A DNA stretch of 64,000 nucleotides from Typha latifolia (GCA_019914945.1 CM034107.1:10726001-10790000); one strand, 5' to 3'; counted from the stretch's first letter, positions 12,226-24,518 are shown. Notes: a model not told the origin generated them from the letters alone. Made by a program: numbers and translations.

Positions 12226-14035
12226 GGCTATCTTGTACCTCATATAATCATATTTAATTTATCTGTCTCGCACATAGTAAGCATAAAGGAGTTTTTTTTA
12301 TACTATTTTTAAGTCTGCCAATTTTTTTAGCACATATTCAATTCACCTTGAAATTTAAATACAAAACTAAATGAGTTTAAAAATCACTTATTATAACAGC
12401 AATTTATAAATATAAGTTTGTTGTCTCTGTTAGCGACTTATATAGAATTTTAAAATTTGCTAAGAAAATCGCTAAGCGCGAGAGAAAGAAAATTCTTATA
12501 ATTTCCATACTTGGTAATTTTCTTGAGGAATTTAAAATTCTCACTTAATTCAACTAGTTTCGTATTTAAGATTTAGAGTTTAGTAATGCTTGAGAAAAAT
12601 TAGTTTGGGAAGTTTGAGAATATCTCAACTTGTGTCAGTCAAATCACCGTGTCTATATGGTTCATATATAAAGTTTTGTTTTCCTGTTTTTTTGTGCATA
12701 TATGCCCTTAAAGATAATAGCTATTTGAAACTAAAAAGACCAAAAAACCCATTTATTTATGCATACATTACCTCTAAGCTGAGGGCAGTTTCATCTTTCC
12801 GAGGATTAAATCGTCAATTTTTAATTTATAGTTGTCAACAAGTAACTTGAAGATTGTTCATACAAAAATACACAATATACGGGTATGCATCCAAATAAAT
12901 AATAATAAAATATTTTGAGTGGTTTATACGAAAAAAATTCAACCAACCAGATACGCAACTACTATATAAATAAATGGGGAAATATTAATTTACCTTTTAT
13001 AGTGTTATTTACGTGCCGGTCGGCACTTGGCATGAGGAGTGTCGCACGACACCCCTCCTAATAACTTTGTCGCTCACCATTGACCTCGTCGTTGAGCTAC
13101 TTGTCGTCGATCGTTGCTTGTTGTCGTCGTCGGTTCGTCGGGTTAAAAACTTAAGTTCCGGGTCTGGGTCCGTATCTCTCTCGGGCAAGCTAGGGCACCC
13201 GAATAAGTTCCGGGTCTGGGTCCGTATCTCTCTCGGGCAAGCTAGGGCACCCGAATAAGCGACGGCAACGACGAGCGATGGCGACAGCGACTACAAAGTC
13301 AAATGTGAGTATCTCTTACCTTTTTCTTTCTTACTGCACGATCGGTAAGTGCCGTAGCACGTGCTGTGCTGTGTCGTGTCGTGTCGGCATGGTCCGTGCC
13401 TGTAACACAGTGATCGGTATTATTTGTATTATATTATTCCACTATAGATATATTTAAATTGAAAATGTTCTTTTTTATTATATTTAATTGAATCACATAT
13501 CAAATTTGAATACTCATTCGAAATTTAATAGTAGAGAATTGAATAAATTTTAATACATCTAAAATAATATTGATTGACGATAATAATATTACAAATTTTT
13601 TTAGTATATTATTTATATCTCATTATTTAAAATTTGATTAATATTATTTTAAATATGTTGTAAAGTTATTTAATCCTCTGCAACTTTATATCTAATAAAA
13701 TATTATAAAAAAATAATAATGATTATAATTAGTCTACACACAACATGATAAAATGACATAAATAAATCTATAAGGATTAGAGCGAATTTAGTTATTAAGC
13801 ACATATTTTTTTTGAATTATCTTAATATAGATCGAACAAATGGCCAACATCTGTAGATAGATACAAAAGTATTTAAGTCTTTGCCGAGTTTTAGCCAGTA
13901 TACTAAACTAATTAGCGTCTTCGAACTATTGCTCGAATTTAAGTGCCATATAGATCTGCTTTTAAGTCAGTAGAGCTTCTTCTTCAAATTAAGTGTACCG
14001 TCGAGTCATCGGCCGAGCTGGACACCAAGTAAAGC
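12226..14035. other. Intergenic spacer between thioesterase gene and its copy
   Basis: No gene is supported here. Homology to the downstream copy runs to about 12,292 and resumes at about 12,604 (a TTTGAGAATATCTCAAC block). The roughly 310 AT-rich bases between are therefore an insertion here or a loss in the copy. A GC-rich patch at about 13,012-13,405 contains a duplicated 52-base unit and GTGCCGGTCGGCAC-like inverted motifs resembling those at 44.8 kb and 57 kb. The rest is AT-rich and featureless. Confidence 0.5.
13152..13255. repeat. 52-base unit duplicated in tandem
   Basis: Two apparently identical copies, with the junction at 13,203/13,204, each beginning TAAGTTCCGGGTCTGGGTCC. The block is much more GC-rich than its surroundings. 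Identical copies suggest a recent slippage or replication event. Confidence 0.9.
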
Positions 14036-16705
14036 CCTGCTAGCCTCGCCGTAAAGCCCCTCTATCTCTATCTCTATCTCTATCTCACGCTCTTTCTTAG
14101 GGTTTCGATCTCTCCCTCTTGATCTCGGTGTGTTTGCAGAACTCGGGAAACTACCTCCATGGTGTGGTGGGCTCCGCCGTGATCGTTAGTAGTGGGTTTC
14201 AGACCACTGGCGTCTCGTTGGAGATTAGCGTCTCCTACTTGGACGTCGCCTTTATCAACGTGAGTGTTTGATTTGTTTTCTTTTGTCTCTAGATCATAGC
14301 CGTTCTCGGTTGAGTTGGGTCAATTTTGATATAAATTAGGTCGAATTGGCCATAGCATTGGAATCGCTTGAGTTTCTTAGTTTAAAATGGAAGATAACCG
14401 TTTCAATTTGAAAGAACTTAATTTGATCGTCTGGTGAATCTATTCTTATGGGTGAGATAGTCTAGAAGTTGGAATTTTGCGAAATCTGATAATAGACTAC
14501 AGGATTTGGTCTTGCTAATAATTTTCTTTTTCTCGACTTGTTTACTAAGGAGGGAAGCGACATGTCAAGTAGGGCTGCATGAGGTTCTTATTAGTTGCTC
14601 TAGGAAAAAGATATCCAGTTAACAAAGAACTATATATTGGTAGTTCTTTGCTAACTGGATTACTCTGACTGTCAAGTTTAGTTTGTGTTAGGCTAATAGT
14701 ACGGTTTGATTCATTTTGTGAAAGAGAATACTAGAACTTCTCAATGGATGCTGGTGGGAAAGACTCATGATTCAGATCAACTTGACAGTTGATGGTACAT
14801 TTATATAGAATTTTACCTTGATGGTGAGATTTCTTTGAAAACCTTCTTCAATTGAAAATTCGTACCACCAATTTGTGTGGATGTTATGGACTATATGGTG
14901 ATAAAAACACCACAAAGGTTCATAAGTCATAAGTAAATGGGCAACACTTTCCTCAGGTTCAGTGTTCTTTTTCTATTATGAATGGTGTGAATTATTCTTT
15001 GGCACGTGTTGACCATGCGTCTTATATCACTATAAAAAGGGTGTCCCAGGAGAGAGATTTGCATTCTTGGTCTCATTTGTGAGGAGACTATTTCTATGGC
15101 TGGAACCCATGGACTCTTATGCTTAAGCACTAGTTTGTTTTCTTCATGTCGCATTCTATAGTTCCTCTTGTTGCATTGTCATTTTTGGTGCAAACTCATC
15201 TTGTTTTTCCTTCAATTTTGTTAGTTATAGTGAAAAGAAGAATCAGTTTTATTAAAGTAGAAGGGTTACTGGAGTCTGGGGAAGACAAGATGATGTATGC
15301 GGAAGTAGTAAGAGACTATGTCTGACAAATTAGTTTGCACAAAATAAAACTGAATGCAGGAAAATGTTTTGTTCTGCGACACCAAATATTTTGGACAAAT
15401 AGCTTATTGTTGTTGTGACATCTCCTAATTTTTTGTTGAAGAAAGGTAGTGTCCCAAGGCTTCTAGCACCTAAATCTTCAACAATTGGGTACCAATTCAA
15501 TGTGTTTTGTACAATGATTTTGGAATCTTAGTTATGCGACATTCCGGTGGCTTCAATTACGAATGGTGGAATGTATGTGGATGTCAAATTGATGTAGTGT
15601 AAAAGTTCAGTGTAATTATGTAAGGATAACTGGAGTTTCACATTGGAATAAACTGCTAATCATATTTGTTGAGCATTAACATTTTATTTTGCTAAAAACA
15701 GTATGAATTGTTGTTTATTTCTAGTCATTGCATGTGATTTTCCAATGTTTCAATCCTGAACTTGTCTCCCTTTTACCCTTGCTCTACCATGCATACCTCC
15801 TTTTGTTAGTTGCTTCATTATTAGTCTGGTTACTTGCTTGGATCTTATGGATATTGGTTCTTGCGAAATCATTCTATTGTTGCAGAAAGCAAGCAACTTG
15901 TTTGGATTTGATAGCGAGTAGTAGAAGGTTACTCTTGAAGTTCAGTTCCAACCTTCAGTTCAGGTTGTGGTTTTATTTGATTACCTTATAAACGATCTAG
16001 CAGAGAGGGTGCTTCATCTTGGACATTATCGTGCACATAATTACTTATTCTGTCGCACTATTTTGCTAACAATTATGTGTTAACTATTATAAAGTATGAT
16101 GCTAATGTCTCAATAAAAAGTCAATGCAATTAAGGATTGATTAGGTTTGAATTTTAAACCTTAAATGCTTTAGGTCTTGCAAGCTGTTGCTGATTGGTGT
16201 TAGTTATCCATCTCATTCTTCTCCTCAGTTATCCTTTCTGGAGTTACTTTACTACTTTTGAATTCCTGTCAGAAATGGGTCTAGGTGGAGAAAGTAACTC
16301 CCAGTTTCTTTGATGTGATTTTGTATTTGCATATTAGAATCTGCAGATAATTGGCTTTTCTTCTGTCTAAAATTTTCTACTTCTTATAACTGTATAATGC
16401 ATATTTGAGGCAAGTTTATGAATCTGTGACTGTTTGGTTAAGCAGGAAGCAATCGAGATTGAGGCCAAGCTATTGCATGCTGGAAAAGCAGTGGTCGTCA
16501 CCTCCATAGATTTCAGGAAGAAGACTGGGAAGATGATAGCTCAGGCACGTCATACAAAGTATCTTGCAGTATCCAGCAAATTATGAGGCTCTCTCTTGTA
16601 CCTCATATTTAATGTCTATTCTCTGTCTGGCACATAGTAGTCATAAAGCTAGAATGCTATTGTTGTACACTTGGAAATTTGAGAATATCTCAACATGTGT
16701 CAGTT
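14036..16705 (+). pseudogene. 5'-truncated tandem copy of the thioesterase gene
   Basis: Direct duplicate of about 9,780-12,645. Homology starts at the last codons of exon 1 (CCTCGCC then GTAAAG at the old donor), so exon 1 and the start codon are missing. Exon 2 (14140-14259) is open but has lost 24 bases in frame, removing the eight residues GVVATLAD and with them the catalytic Asp. Exon 3 (16446-16586) is open and still ends in SKL. The introns are recognisably homologous, about 2.19 kb for the second one. The lack of a start codon and the active-site deletion argue for a pseudogene. A chimeric transcript using another first exon cannot be excluded. By a rough hand count the two exons differ from the parent at about ten nonsynonymous and eight synonymous sites. 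Confidence 0.85.
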
Positions 16706-18567
16706 TTATAATGTAAATAAGCTCACGAAATAGGAGTTACTCTTAGCTGCTGTTACAGTGAAAGCTAATGTATGATGCACTCCTTTATTTTGTATACGCA
16801 TTATAGAATAAAAAGGTTTTGGGTTTACCTTCTTCTGTCTCTTAGATGAATAAGGTGGTCCGCTTTGCAGGATGTGCTATTGCCAGTTAATTATTAAGGT
16901 TAAAAGTAAATAGTTGCATTGTATTATACTTATGCACTCTCATTAATTATATAGAAACATGTTTTCTGTTCATATTCAACATTTATATCTCATTGATCTT
17001 TTTTTTTGGAATCATGTTAAACGTGGGCTTTAGATTTTAACAGATATCATTCTTCCATGACTCGGTGAAGGTATTGTTCCTTCAGCAGGACTGTCCTTAA
17101 AGCAGTAATCATAGTAATGGTGGCAGACTGAATCTACAGAGTTCCTTTTAATCAAAGACAATAGATAGCAGGCCGTAATCATAGTAATGGTGGCAGACTG
17201 AATCTACAGAGTTCCTTTTAATCAAAGACAATAGATAGCAGGTCTATTGTGGAGTTCCTATTTTCTTTTCTTTTTTCCTGTGGCATTGTATGCTTATATG
17301 TTCTTCTGGCATGAAAAGAACTTCTATTTCTTTTCCCTAATTACTGTCTTGTCTCACTACTTACTATTGATGGTTTTCTTCTTCCTGTTGGATAAGTTAG
17401 ATAAGAAAATCTGAAGATCTTTGAGCATTCTCCTTTTAAGGTAGATATTCGCAATCATATGTTTTAGCTCATGCTGTGGATATCTACTGAAACAAATGGC
17501 GGCTACTCTGTAGGTCTTCTTGTTGATATGGTTCATATTATACATAAAGGATAAAATAGTTGGTTAGCAAGTATATCTTCAGTTTATTAATATAGATTGT
17601 GAGTAGTTGGATTAGTTGGTGAAGTTATAGGATATTTGGTAGTTGGGGGCTTGAATTTGTTGTGCTCAATTATGTTGTCATTTGAGTAGCAAATTGATAT
17701 TGTTTTGTATGAAGTGGCATAAATTAGAAAAGAAAGATCAGAGAGAGCTAAGAACTGGTTGGAGTCCATGTAGGTCTAGTAATCTAATATACTAATTAGC
17801 TGTGATCCATAAGATTAATTTGCAGAAAGGATTTGGGTTTATTAGGTTGCTAAAACACCAACATAAATGGTTAGATATCAGTGCCTAATTAGCATTGACA
17901 AACTGTCCATGCCCTGATTCTACATTTGATTCTTGTTTTAGTTTACTTCCTTTTTGTTCCTTCTTACATGATTTCACCAATGGATGATAACCAATTGCCA
18001 TATCTTATTTGCAACTGTGGGCTATACAAACTGACCTATCAAAACAGACAAGATTGTTGCTAGACCAGCCTGGCATCTAATGATCATACAACTGAGGTTA
18101 GCTATTGAAACATCAAGTTGGTAGATGTCCTTTTCATGGTTGTCTTGTTGCTTACCTTTATGCCAAGGACAGAGAGGAAAGAGCACAATGGGCCAGGGCC
18201 AACCCAGGCACTTCTCTTTCCAACCAAAGGTCATATGCAGTTGTTCTGTACATGCAATGAATTGCTAAAGGCTGCAGAATTTTGGAATTGAAAGCTTATT
18301 TAAGTTACGCAATCAAAACAAATGAAGTTGGAGAATAACAGAAGAAACAACCATTGTATCTTTACAGATTGATTCTTTTACTTAAATAGATGGTGTACTA
18401 CATTACTATGTTTACAGGGTTATCTTTTTACTCAGAATTTTACAGCACAAGATTGTATGCTCTTCAATAGTTGTTTTTTACCTCATTTTCTGACACAGTC
18501 CATCAAGGAATTCGGCTCTAACCTTTACATGCAGCTCATCTGCCTGCTTCTGTATCTTCTTTTCAGA
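16706..18567. other. Intergenic, no gene seen apart from a small tandem duplication
   Basis: The region is AT-rich, with only short random open frames. The one definite structure is the 70-base duplication at 17,105-17,242. The right end probably includes the 3' UTR of the minus-strand gene at 18,568. Confidence 0.4.
17105..17242. repeat. 70-base period tandem duplication
   Basis: The block starting GTAATCATAGTAATGGTGGC at 17,105 is repeated at 17,175 with no difference that I can see through 17,242. It does not overlap any recognised gene. Confidence 0.9.
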
Positions 18568-19068
18568 TTATGTACTTGTGGAGGAAGTAGTTTTCTGAAT
18601 CAAGAACAGTTTCTTTAGAACCTTCAGCAGTAGCAGCAGGCTTGGCCTTCTATGATGAATCAATCTTGCGGTCCGCATACACCGGAGCTCCACCATACCG
18701 TTCCGTTCTGCATCCGATTCGCTTGCGGTGGCAGAAGCATCTGAGGCCGCATCCACCCTCCACTCCTTCTCTATCCTCCTCTTCAGGCTGCAGGATAGCT
18801 CCTCATTGAAATCTTCCCAAAGCAAATCCATCTTCTCCTCATCAGCAACACGAGGACTGCCATGTTCATCGCTCTCTGGATCTTTTTTCGATAGGTTGGC
18901 AATTTTGGAACTCTCTTCTGCAGGGGTGTGGCGTTCGTGGGCGGTCTTCTCACTGTCGGTGGCGGAGGGAAGGAACCATAGAGGGGATGCGGCAAAGTGA
19001 GGGAAAGGAAGCTGGCAGAGAGAGGAATCATGCTCTACTGCAATTGTGGGGAAGCTGAAATCATCCAT
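18568..19068 (-). CDS. Plant-type protein of unknown function with KMDLLWEDFNEEL motif
   Basis: Single-exon frame of 166 residues with higher GC than its surroundings, as expected for coding sequence. The start ATG at 19,068 is followed by MDDFSFPTI. The middle is acidic and hydrophilic and leads into KMDLLWEDFNEEL at about residues 79-91, then a Ser/Ala-rich stretch. The C-terminus is basic and hydrophobic (RRPSLLLLLKVLKKLFLIQK). I recall similar short plant proteins with an N-terminal FSFPT block, this LWEDFNEEL motif and a KVLKKLFL tail, loosely annotated as membrane-associated kinase-regulator-like. I cannot verify that and assign no function. A GA-rich leader precedes the start codon. 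Minus-strand orientation is supported by the motif content, while the overlapping plus-strand frame has no recognisable features. Confidence 0.7.
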   Translation of the reverse strand: MDDFSFPTIAVEHDSSLCQLPFPHFAASPLWFLPSATDSEKTAHERHTPAEESSKIANLSKKDPESDEHGSPRVADEEKMDLLWEDFNEELSCSLKRRIEKEWRVDAASDASATASESDAERNGMVELRCMRTARLIHHRRPSLLLLLKVLKKLFLIQKTTSSTST

Positions 19069-20690
19069 CTCTCTCTCTGTGAGCTCTCTTGTTTTGCTAA
19101 TGAGACAATTCCTTCAATTAGCTATTTGATCTTTAAGGGGATCAAACAAGCAGTGGAGCTTACAAAGCCTAGTGTTGTTGTCAAAGTGATCACTTTCAGG
19201 GGGTTGAAACATGTCATCTACCACTAGAGGAGGGAAACAAGTCTTTGTGCTTTAATAAGTGTTTGGTTTTGGCGGGACCCAGCAAAGGGGGAAGTAGCCG
19301 TTGAGCAATGAAACCAAAACTAACCAAACCAAAAAGGAAATGGCTACTAGTGGAGGTAAAGGATGCTATGTTTGTATTTTAATGCTTAATGGTTTGATCT
19401 TGTTGTGTCATGTATAGCATCAATTATTATACTGTCTTGGTGCTTATGAAATCAAGGTTACCTTTCTTGTTCTTTTCTAGGTTTGTATGGATTAGATGGT
19501 AAGTGGGAGTAAAGTATCTTTATACCATCCAGTAGTATCCCCACATCTTGAGCTAATCCATCTATCCTTTTCATTCAAGAAGACCCAATTGGAATGCTCT
19601 TACTGTAGAAGATCAGGGTAGTCTACACACAAATGTGCACTTAGGAAGGATAAGGGAATGATTTGATAAGCATGAACTTATGGCAATTGAGGTGGGGTTG
19701 ACATCATTGACCACAAACTTTTTTATTTTTTTGCAAACTTAGTTAGAGGATTAGATTGAACTGGTTTAAGTTAAAACAGGTGGCTATATATTTTAATGTA
19801 CAATGGGATTGAAGGATATCCAAATAAATAAATTTTGACACTTCCACTACTAGCAGTTTTACCTATTTTCTCTAAAATACTTTAAACTTCACATATCAAG
19901 TCTCAAACAAAGATTTATCTTGGCAGAAAAAGATTTACAAGCTTTGAAAGGTCTCTAATAACTGTAAATGATTTCCATGGAAAAGAACTTAATTGTGCCA
20001 ACTCCGGTGTAGAAGCCTAATCTTATATTTACTAAAATTTGAAGACTTTTATAGTCCTCCAAAAAGGCTATCAAATAGTTCATTATTCGGGGACTCTTGG
20101 GCCGATTCTAATCCAGTATTTTAGGTCTTCTTTGGTTTAAAACTAAGTCTTGAACTCGATTAGTTAATTTTAATTTTTAGTCTTGATTTTTTTAAGAGTA
20201 AATTTAGACAGATATGATGTTTAGTTACTAAACTAATTTAAGAGTTTCTAAACCAATTTAGAAGGGGTCCTAAACTGAAAGCAAATAATGCCTTAGTTTT
20301 GATACATTCCATTGATCTTTTGTTAATTTAATCAGAAAAATTTTAAACAGAGGGTCTCGAGATGTAAATATTGAAAAGATAGGTGTGAATCGTAAGTTTG
20401 TGAAAGTTCAGGGTGTGAAATGTAATTGTTTCAAACTTCTTTTAACTGATTTAGCAGCAGCCTAGTATTGGCTGCCAAATACCCGAATGCAGGAAATTCC
20501 TGCATCCTGATCCATCGCTATTCTCACCCGTCGTCGTTGCTTAATAAAAGTCGCGCCTTCTCGTCTCCTCCTCCTCCTCCTCCGCTGCCACGAGGTCAAG
20601 AATGGGATTAGGGTTTCCAAATTGTGCTTATCGAGCTCAACGAGGAGGAGAAGGAGAAGCCATGGCCATGGGTGAGGAGTAGATGCGGCA

Positions 20691-20867
20691 ATGTTGTCCG
20701 GCATTAAGGTTGGTGGAATTGGAGTTATCGCTACTTTGGTTGCGAAAGCTCTCTTCTTCTTCCTTTTGCTTCGCATTACTTGGATGCCTAATTATCCGTA
20801 TGTCATAAAATTGAACGATTATTTAGTAAAAGGGAAAAATATGCAGATTACTTCAAGGAAATTATGA
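20691..20867 (+). CDS. Possible small membrane ORF or first exon, unproven
   Basis: ATG-initiated frame of 58 residues, with an in-frame TGA 15 bases upstream. The first half is MLSGIKVGGIGVIATLVAKA followed by a strongly hydrophobic stretch LFFFLLRI, which could be a single membrane segment. A donor-like CCGTATGTC follows TGGATGCCTAATTATC. If it were spliced to the acceptor-like CTTCCAG at about 22,071, the protein would be about 39 residues. The sequence just upstream is GC-rich with CTC repeats, like a plant 5' UTR. I recognise no family. It could be chance. Confidence 0.22.
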   Translation: MLSGIKVGGIGVIATLVAKALFFFLLLRITWMPNYPYVIKLNDYLVKGKNMQITSRKL

Positions 20868-21268
20868 TCCCCAATGGGTCTCGACTCGAATCTTGAACTC
20901 TATAAAGTTATTCACAAGAATTGGAGATTTTACATCTGGAAACTGGAATTGTTCTCTTGGAGCTACTAGTTTTGGTGTAATCTAAAAATTGATTGATTGA
21001 TTGATTAATCCAGTTGGAAATGGGGATTAATTGTTATGTTCACTTGTACTTTGGTAGGTGGTGTATAGTGGCTCTCTACATCCTTCAAAGTCCTGTAGTT
21101 CAAATGTTTGGATAAACCTGATAGCATCACAATGCTTGAATGATAATATTTCTTATTTCGTGATGGATCTAATTAGTTTTGATCATCATGCTAAAAGCTT
21201 ATTTTTGAGGAAGTCTCATGTTTGTTTTTTCTAGTTCTGTTCTTTATCTGCAAAGCTGCTTACAAGAT

Positions 21269-21577
21269 CTAGGCTATGACAGCACCAGACTGATCAAATG
21301 CAACAAAGTCCTTAGATAGTTTGGGCATTTCCATAGAACTACTAGCCCAAAACCAATACTCGTATAAATGATCTATATTTGATTCCCAGTTTGCAGCCAT
21401 ATTGACCTGTCTATAGTTATGTATAACTTTGGCATTTACAAAAGAGCGTATAGCCATGGGGACGTCAAGGCCGTCCCAAGTGAATCCTATGAGATCCAGA
21501 GCATCCAACTCCAGCAAAATGTTGTCCCATTTAAGCCGCCCAATCATCCTAAGCATCTTTTCTTCCAAATGAACCAA
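21269..21577 (-). pseudogene. Possible LINE-type RNase H remnant
   Basis: An open frame of 102 residues. It contains VIHNYRQVNMAANWESN, which resembles the HxYREAN..AADWLAN core near the end of RNase H domains in plant LINE retrotransposons. A MPKLSKDFVAFDQSGAV tail follows, like the LP..L...D..G segment of that family. No reverse transcriptase or other LINE part is visible next to it, so this is at most a fragment. The match is by eye and loose. Confidence 0.35.
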
Positions 21578-24097
21578 AGAGCAGAGGCCACAATAGCTTG
21601 GAATTTAACTAGTATATAACTTTAGATTATCACTTATTTAACCATTCACACTAACTGTAGGCCTTCCTATTTGCTTCTTTTGCTTCTTCTTTTTTCATCT
21701 GTAGGTTGCTGTTTATGCATACAAGAGAAGACTATAGAAGTCCATAATGGATCTATGAGGCTAACACTGTACAGCCCATAGATGTTATATTGTAGTTTGG
21801 TAATTTTATGAGACTTTGAATCTATGATAATTTTTGCTGGTGGTGGGCACGCATCATGCATGTGATTCATTTAGGAGGGATGCAACTTTGGCAGTTGACT
21901 GTAGTCTGAGGAAAGTTAGCCTTTTACCTGAGTGAGGCTCTCTGATGTTTGATTAAGAGGCTTTTTTTTAACAGGAAATATATGAATTACTTCAAATCCA
22001 CAATCACATTTCAAACTCTGTCATGAGAGCTTTTCAAACTCTAAAAATAACTTTTACTTATTGCTTCCAGGGAATGCAGGCAATAGAGGTCGTATAGGAG
22101 GTGCCAGAAAAGTTGAAGTCCAAGGTCCCAAAACCAAATGATAATGGGATAATAGTTTTAGAGATAAAAAAAATATGAATATTCTTATTGTTAAGATACT
22201 TTTAAATTCACGTTATGAATTCTTTTTTGTTTTTTTGTTTTTTGTGATGCAGATAATGCATGCTGGTTGCAGTTCTTAGAATTATACTGCTAGAGATGAG
22301 GATGTAATTATAGGCAACTTGTTTGTGAAGCTACTTGATCATGATTAAATGGGCCACTGATGGTAACCATGATAGGAATGTTTATAGAAAGTAGGTGAAC
22401 AATTTTGAGTACTCATAGATGGAAGAGTATTAGATACATTAAGTCGCTGAATGAAACAACGATTTATACTACACCCTTCCAATTTGTTAAGAGTACCAAA
22501 AAAAACTCTAACCGTGCTATAAATTCTCATTAAATAAAATTGCTATTTCAAAAGGCAATTCTATTTAATATACTATGCAGCATCTATGTGGATTAGAAGT
22601 CACCTACTCATGTAAATAAGGTTGTAACTCACTTATTTAGATATAATCTTTGGTGTGAAAGCCTATAGGGTTCAGAGAAAACTCCAATATCTTCTTATGG
22701 ATCCAGCTGATAAAGATTTTTCTCTCTCCTGATGACTTCAATATTTTTTTCTTTCAGTATTCCTCTATTTCACTCTGTCCAACTACACTTGTTACCCTGT
22801 CAACTGCTTTCTTTGAAAGGTTGGCAGAATCATAAGAACCATTATAGTCTGTTTCCAACTGAAAGAAATTTAATTTAAGAGCAAGTGCTGCACTATTAGG
22901 TGCAACTCCTTTTTCTCAAAGCACTTCTTTTCAGTATGCTAATAGACTTTCTGGTGACTTATCTATGTAAAAGTTAGGCATTGATTGACTTAACAGGAAA
23001 GAATTCATATTCTCTGAAAGAGTTGTCTACCATCCTTCAGATGATATATGACCAAAAGTTCTTTTCCTCTATAGATTGGTTTTCATATCTTCTCACATGA
23101 AACATGCTCCTATAGTCCTATTCAACTTTCTACTTCACAAACTAGGGCTAACTTATTGCTTGTCTAAGAGGTTGTTTGGCTTGAGAATAAGGATTTTCTT
23201 TTTGTACTGCAGGTATTTCATGAGAAACACTGTTCCTCCTGAATAAAGAGATTTTAATCCCTTAGAAATATAGGCCAATTTTTCCTTTTTGTTTTATCCA
23301 GTTATTCAAATAGAAAATATCTTCTGTTTCAATTCATTTATATAATTCCCTTCGAACTTATTATAGGTCATATGTTTGAATCCCTTCGTAAATGTTCAGG
23401 TTGATATTGGTAGATTTTACATTGAAAACTTATATGTTTTCTTTATTTAGCCTATAATTTTCTATCATTCCTTCACTTTCCCTTCCAAATACCAAAATAG
23501 TATCTATTATAGCAGCATAACAATGCGTGACAACTATTATAATACAATTAATAGGAGATGAAAAGAGTGTGACATTCCAATTATTTTAGCCTCAACCACT
23601 AACTATATATACTTCCACTCACACTGTCCTAATTATTGGTACTAAACTATTGTTAACTATTATGCTCCACTTCGAGATCCCAACCATAAATTAATGTATT
23701 TCTCTGACCGTGTACATTGAATTCCCCTACCCCTTCTCCGTCTAACACGGCCTGTCGCGCATGCACAGGCATAAACACAAACACATGATATGCACAAGGA
23801 TACATGGAAAAAGAAATGGGAAATGGGAACTTATCTTTTAGGACACGGCCATCTGAGGACAAGATTCCAAAGATCCAAACTTTATTTAAAAGTCTCGTCA
23901 ATTCTGGAACTCATTGAAAGTAACGTATGAGAGACCGAGACTTCCCTCAACTAAATTCCCAACAACTCTTTCCCACTTTCTTTCTACCAGTCAGTGACTT
24001 TCTTTCTACCAGTCAAGAGATCTCGTAAGGCCAGGCGATAAAAGGCTTCTTGGTGAGGCTTCTTTTTTTGTGTGCAAATAGCCACCTTAAATTTCTA

Positions 24098-24518
24098 CCA
24101 AGTTTATAAATCACACACTAAATTTTACTAAGTTTGTTATTCATATTTCGTCTTTAAAAATTTTATAATCTAATTTTTTTTTAATTTTTATTTTAAATCC
24201 TGAGTTAATAAATAATATTTTACTATAATATACTAAATTTTTATAAATATCTAAATTACTCCTATTTTCTTTATTCTTTCTTTCTCTTCCTAAAAAATAA
24301 AATAAAATTAGCGGCCTTGGCAAAGATAGGAGAAGGTGGTTGAGAGAGATGATGGAAGATAGTGACAGAGCATAGGGGAAGGGATGATAGAATTATTTTA
24401 GTAATTTGATGAACACTACATGGTCAAAATAATGTTAAGATATTAACTAAGAATTAAAAACAAAATATGAATATCAAAATTAAATAAAATATAAAGTATG
24501 ATTTATAAATTTCTTAAT
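24098..24518. mobile_element. Long-TIR non-autonomous element, same family as the one at 34.8 kb
   Basis: The left arm contains TTTATAAATCACACACTAAA and a later ATTCATATTTCGTCTTTAAA. The right arm carries the reverse complements, GTATGATTTATAAATTTC and AAAACAAAATATGAATATC. The similarity covers over 100 bases per arm, and the same arms occur at 34,836-35,626. The short interior has no coding capacity. Mutator-like MITE is the best guess; no target-site duplication was resolved. Confidence 0.65.

Noticed and set aside
18728..19000. Plus-strand frame overlapping the unknown protein gene
   Set aside because: Shadow of the minus-strand coding sequence, which carries the recognisable motifs.
20462..20776. 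104-residue minus-strand frame with poly-Arg and poly-Leu
   Set aside because: It reads through CTC and GAG repeats on the strand opposite a leader-like sequence; composition is low-complexity.
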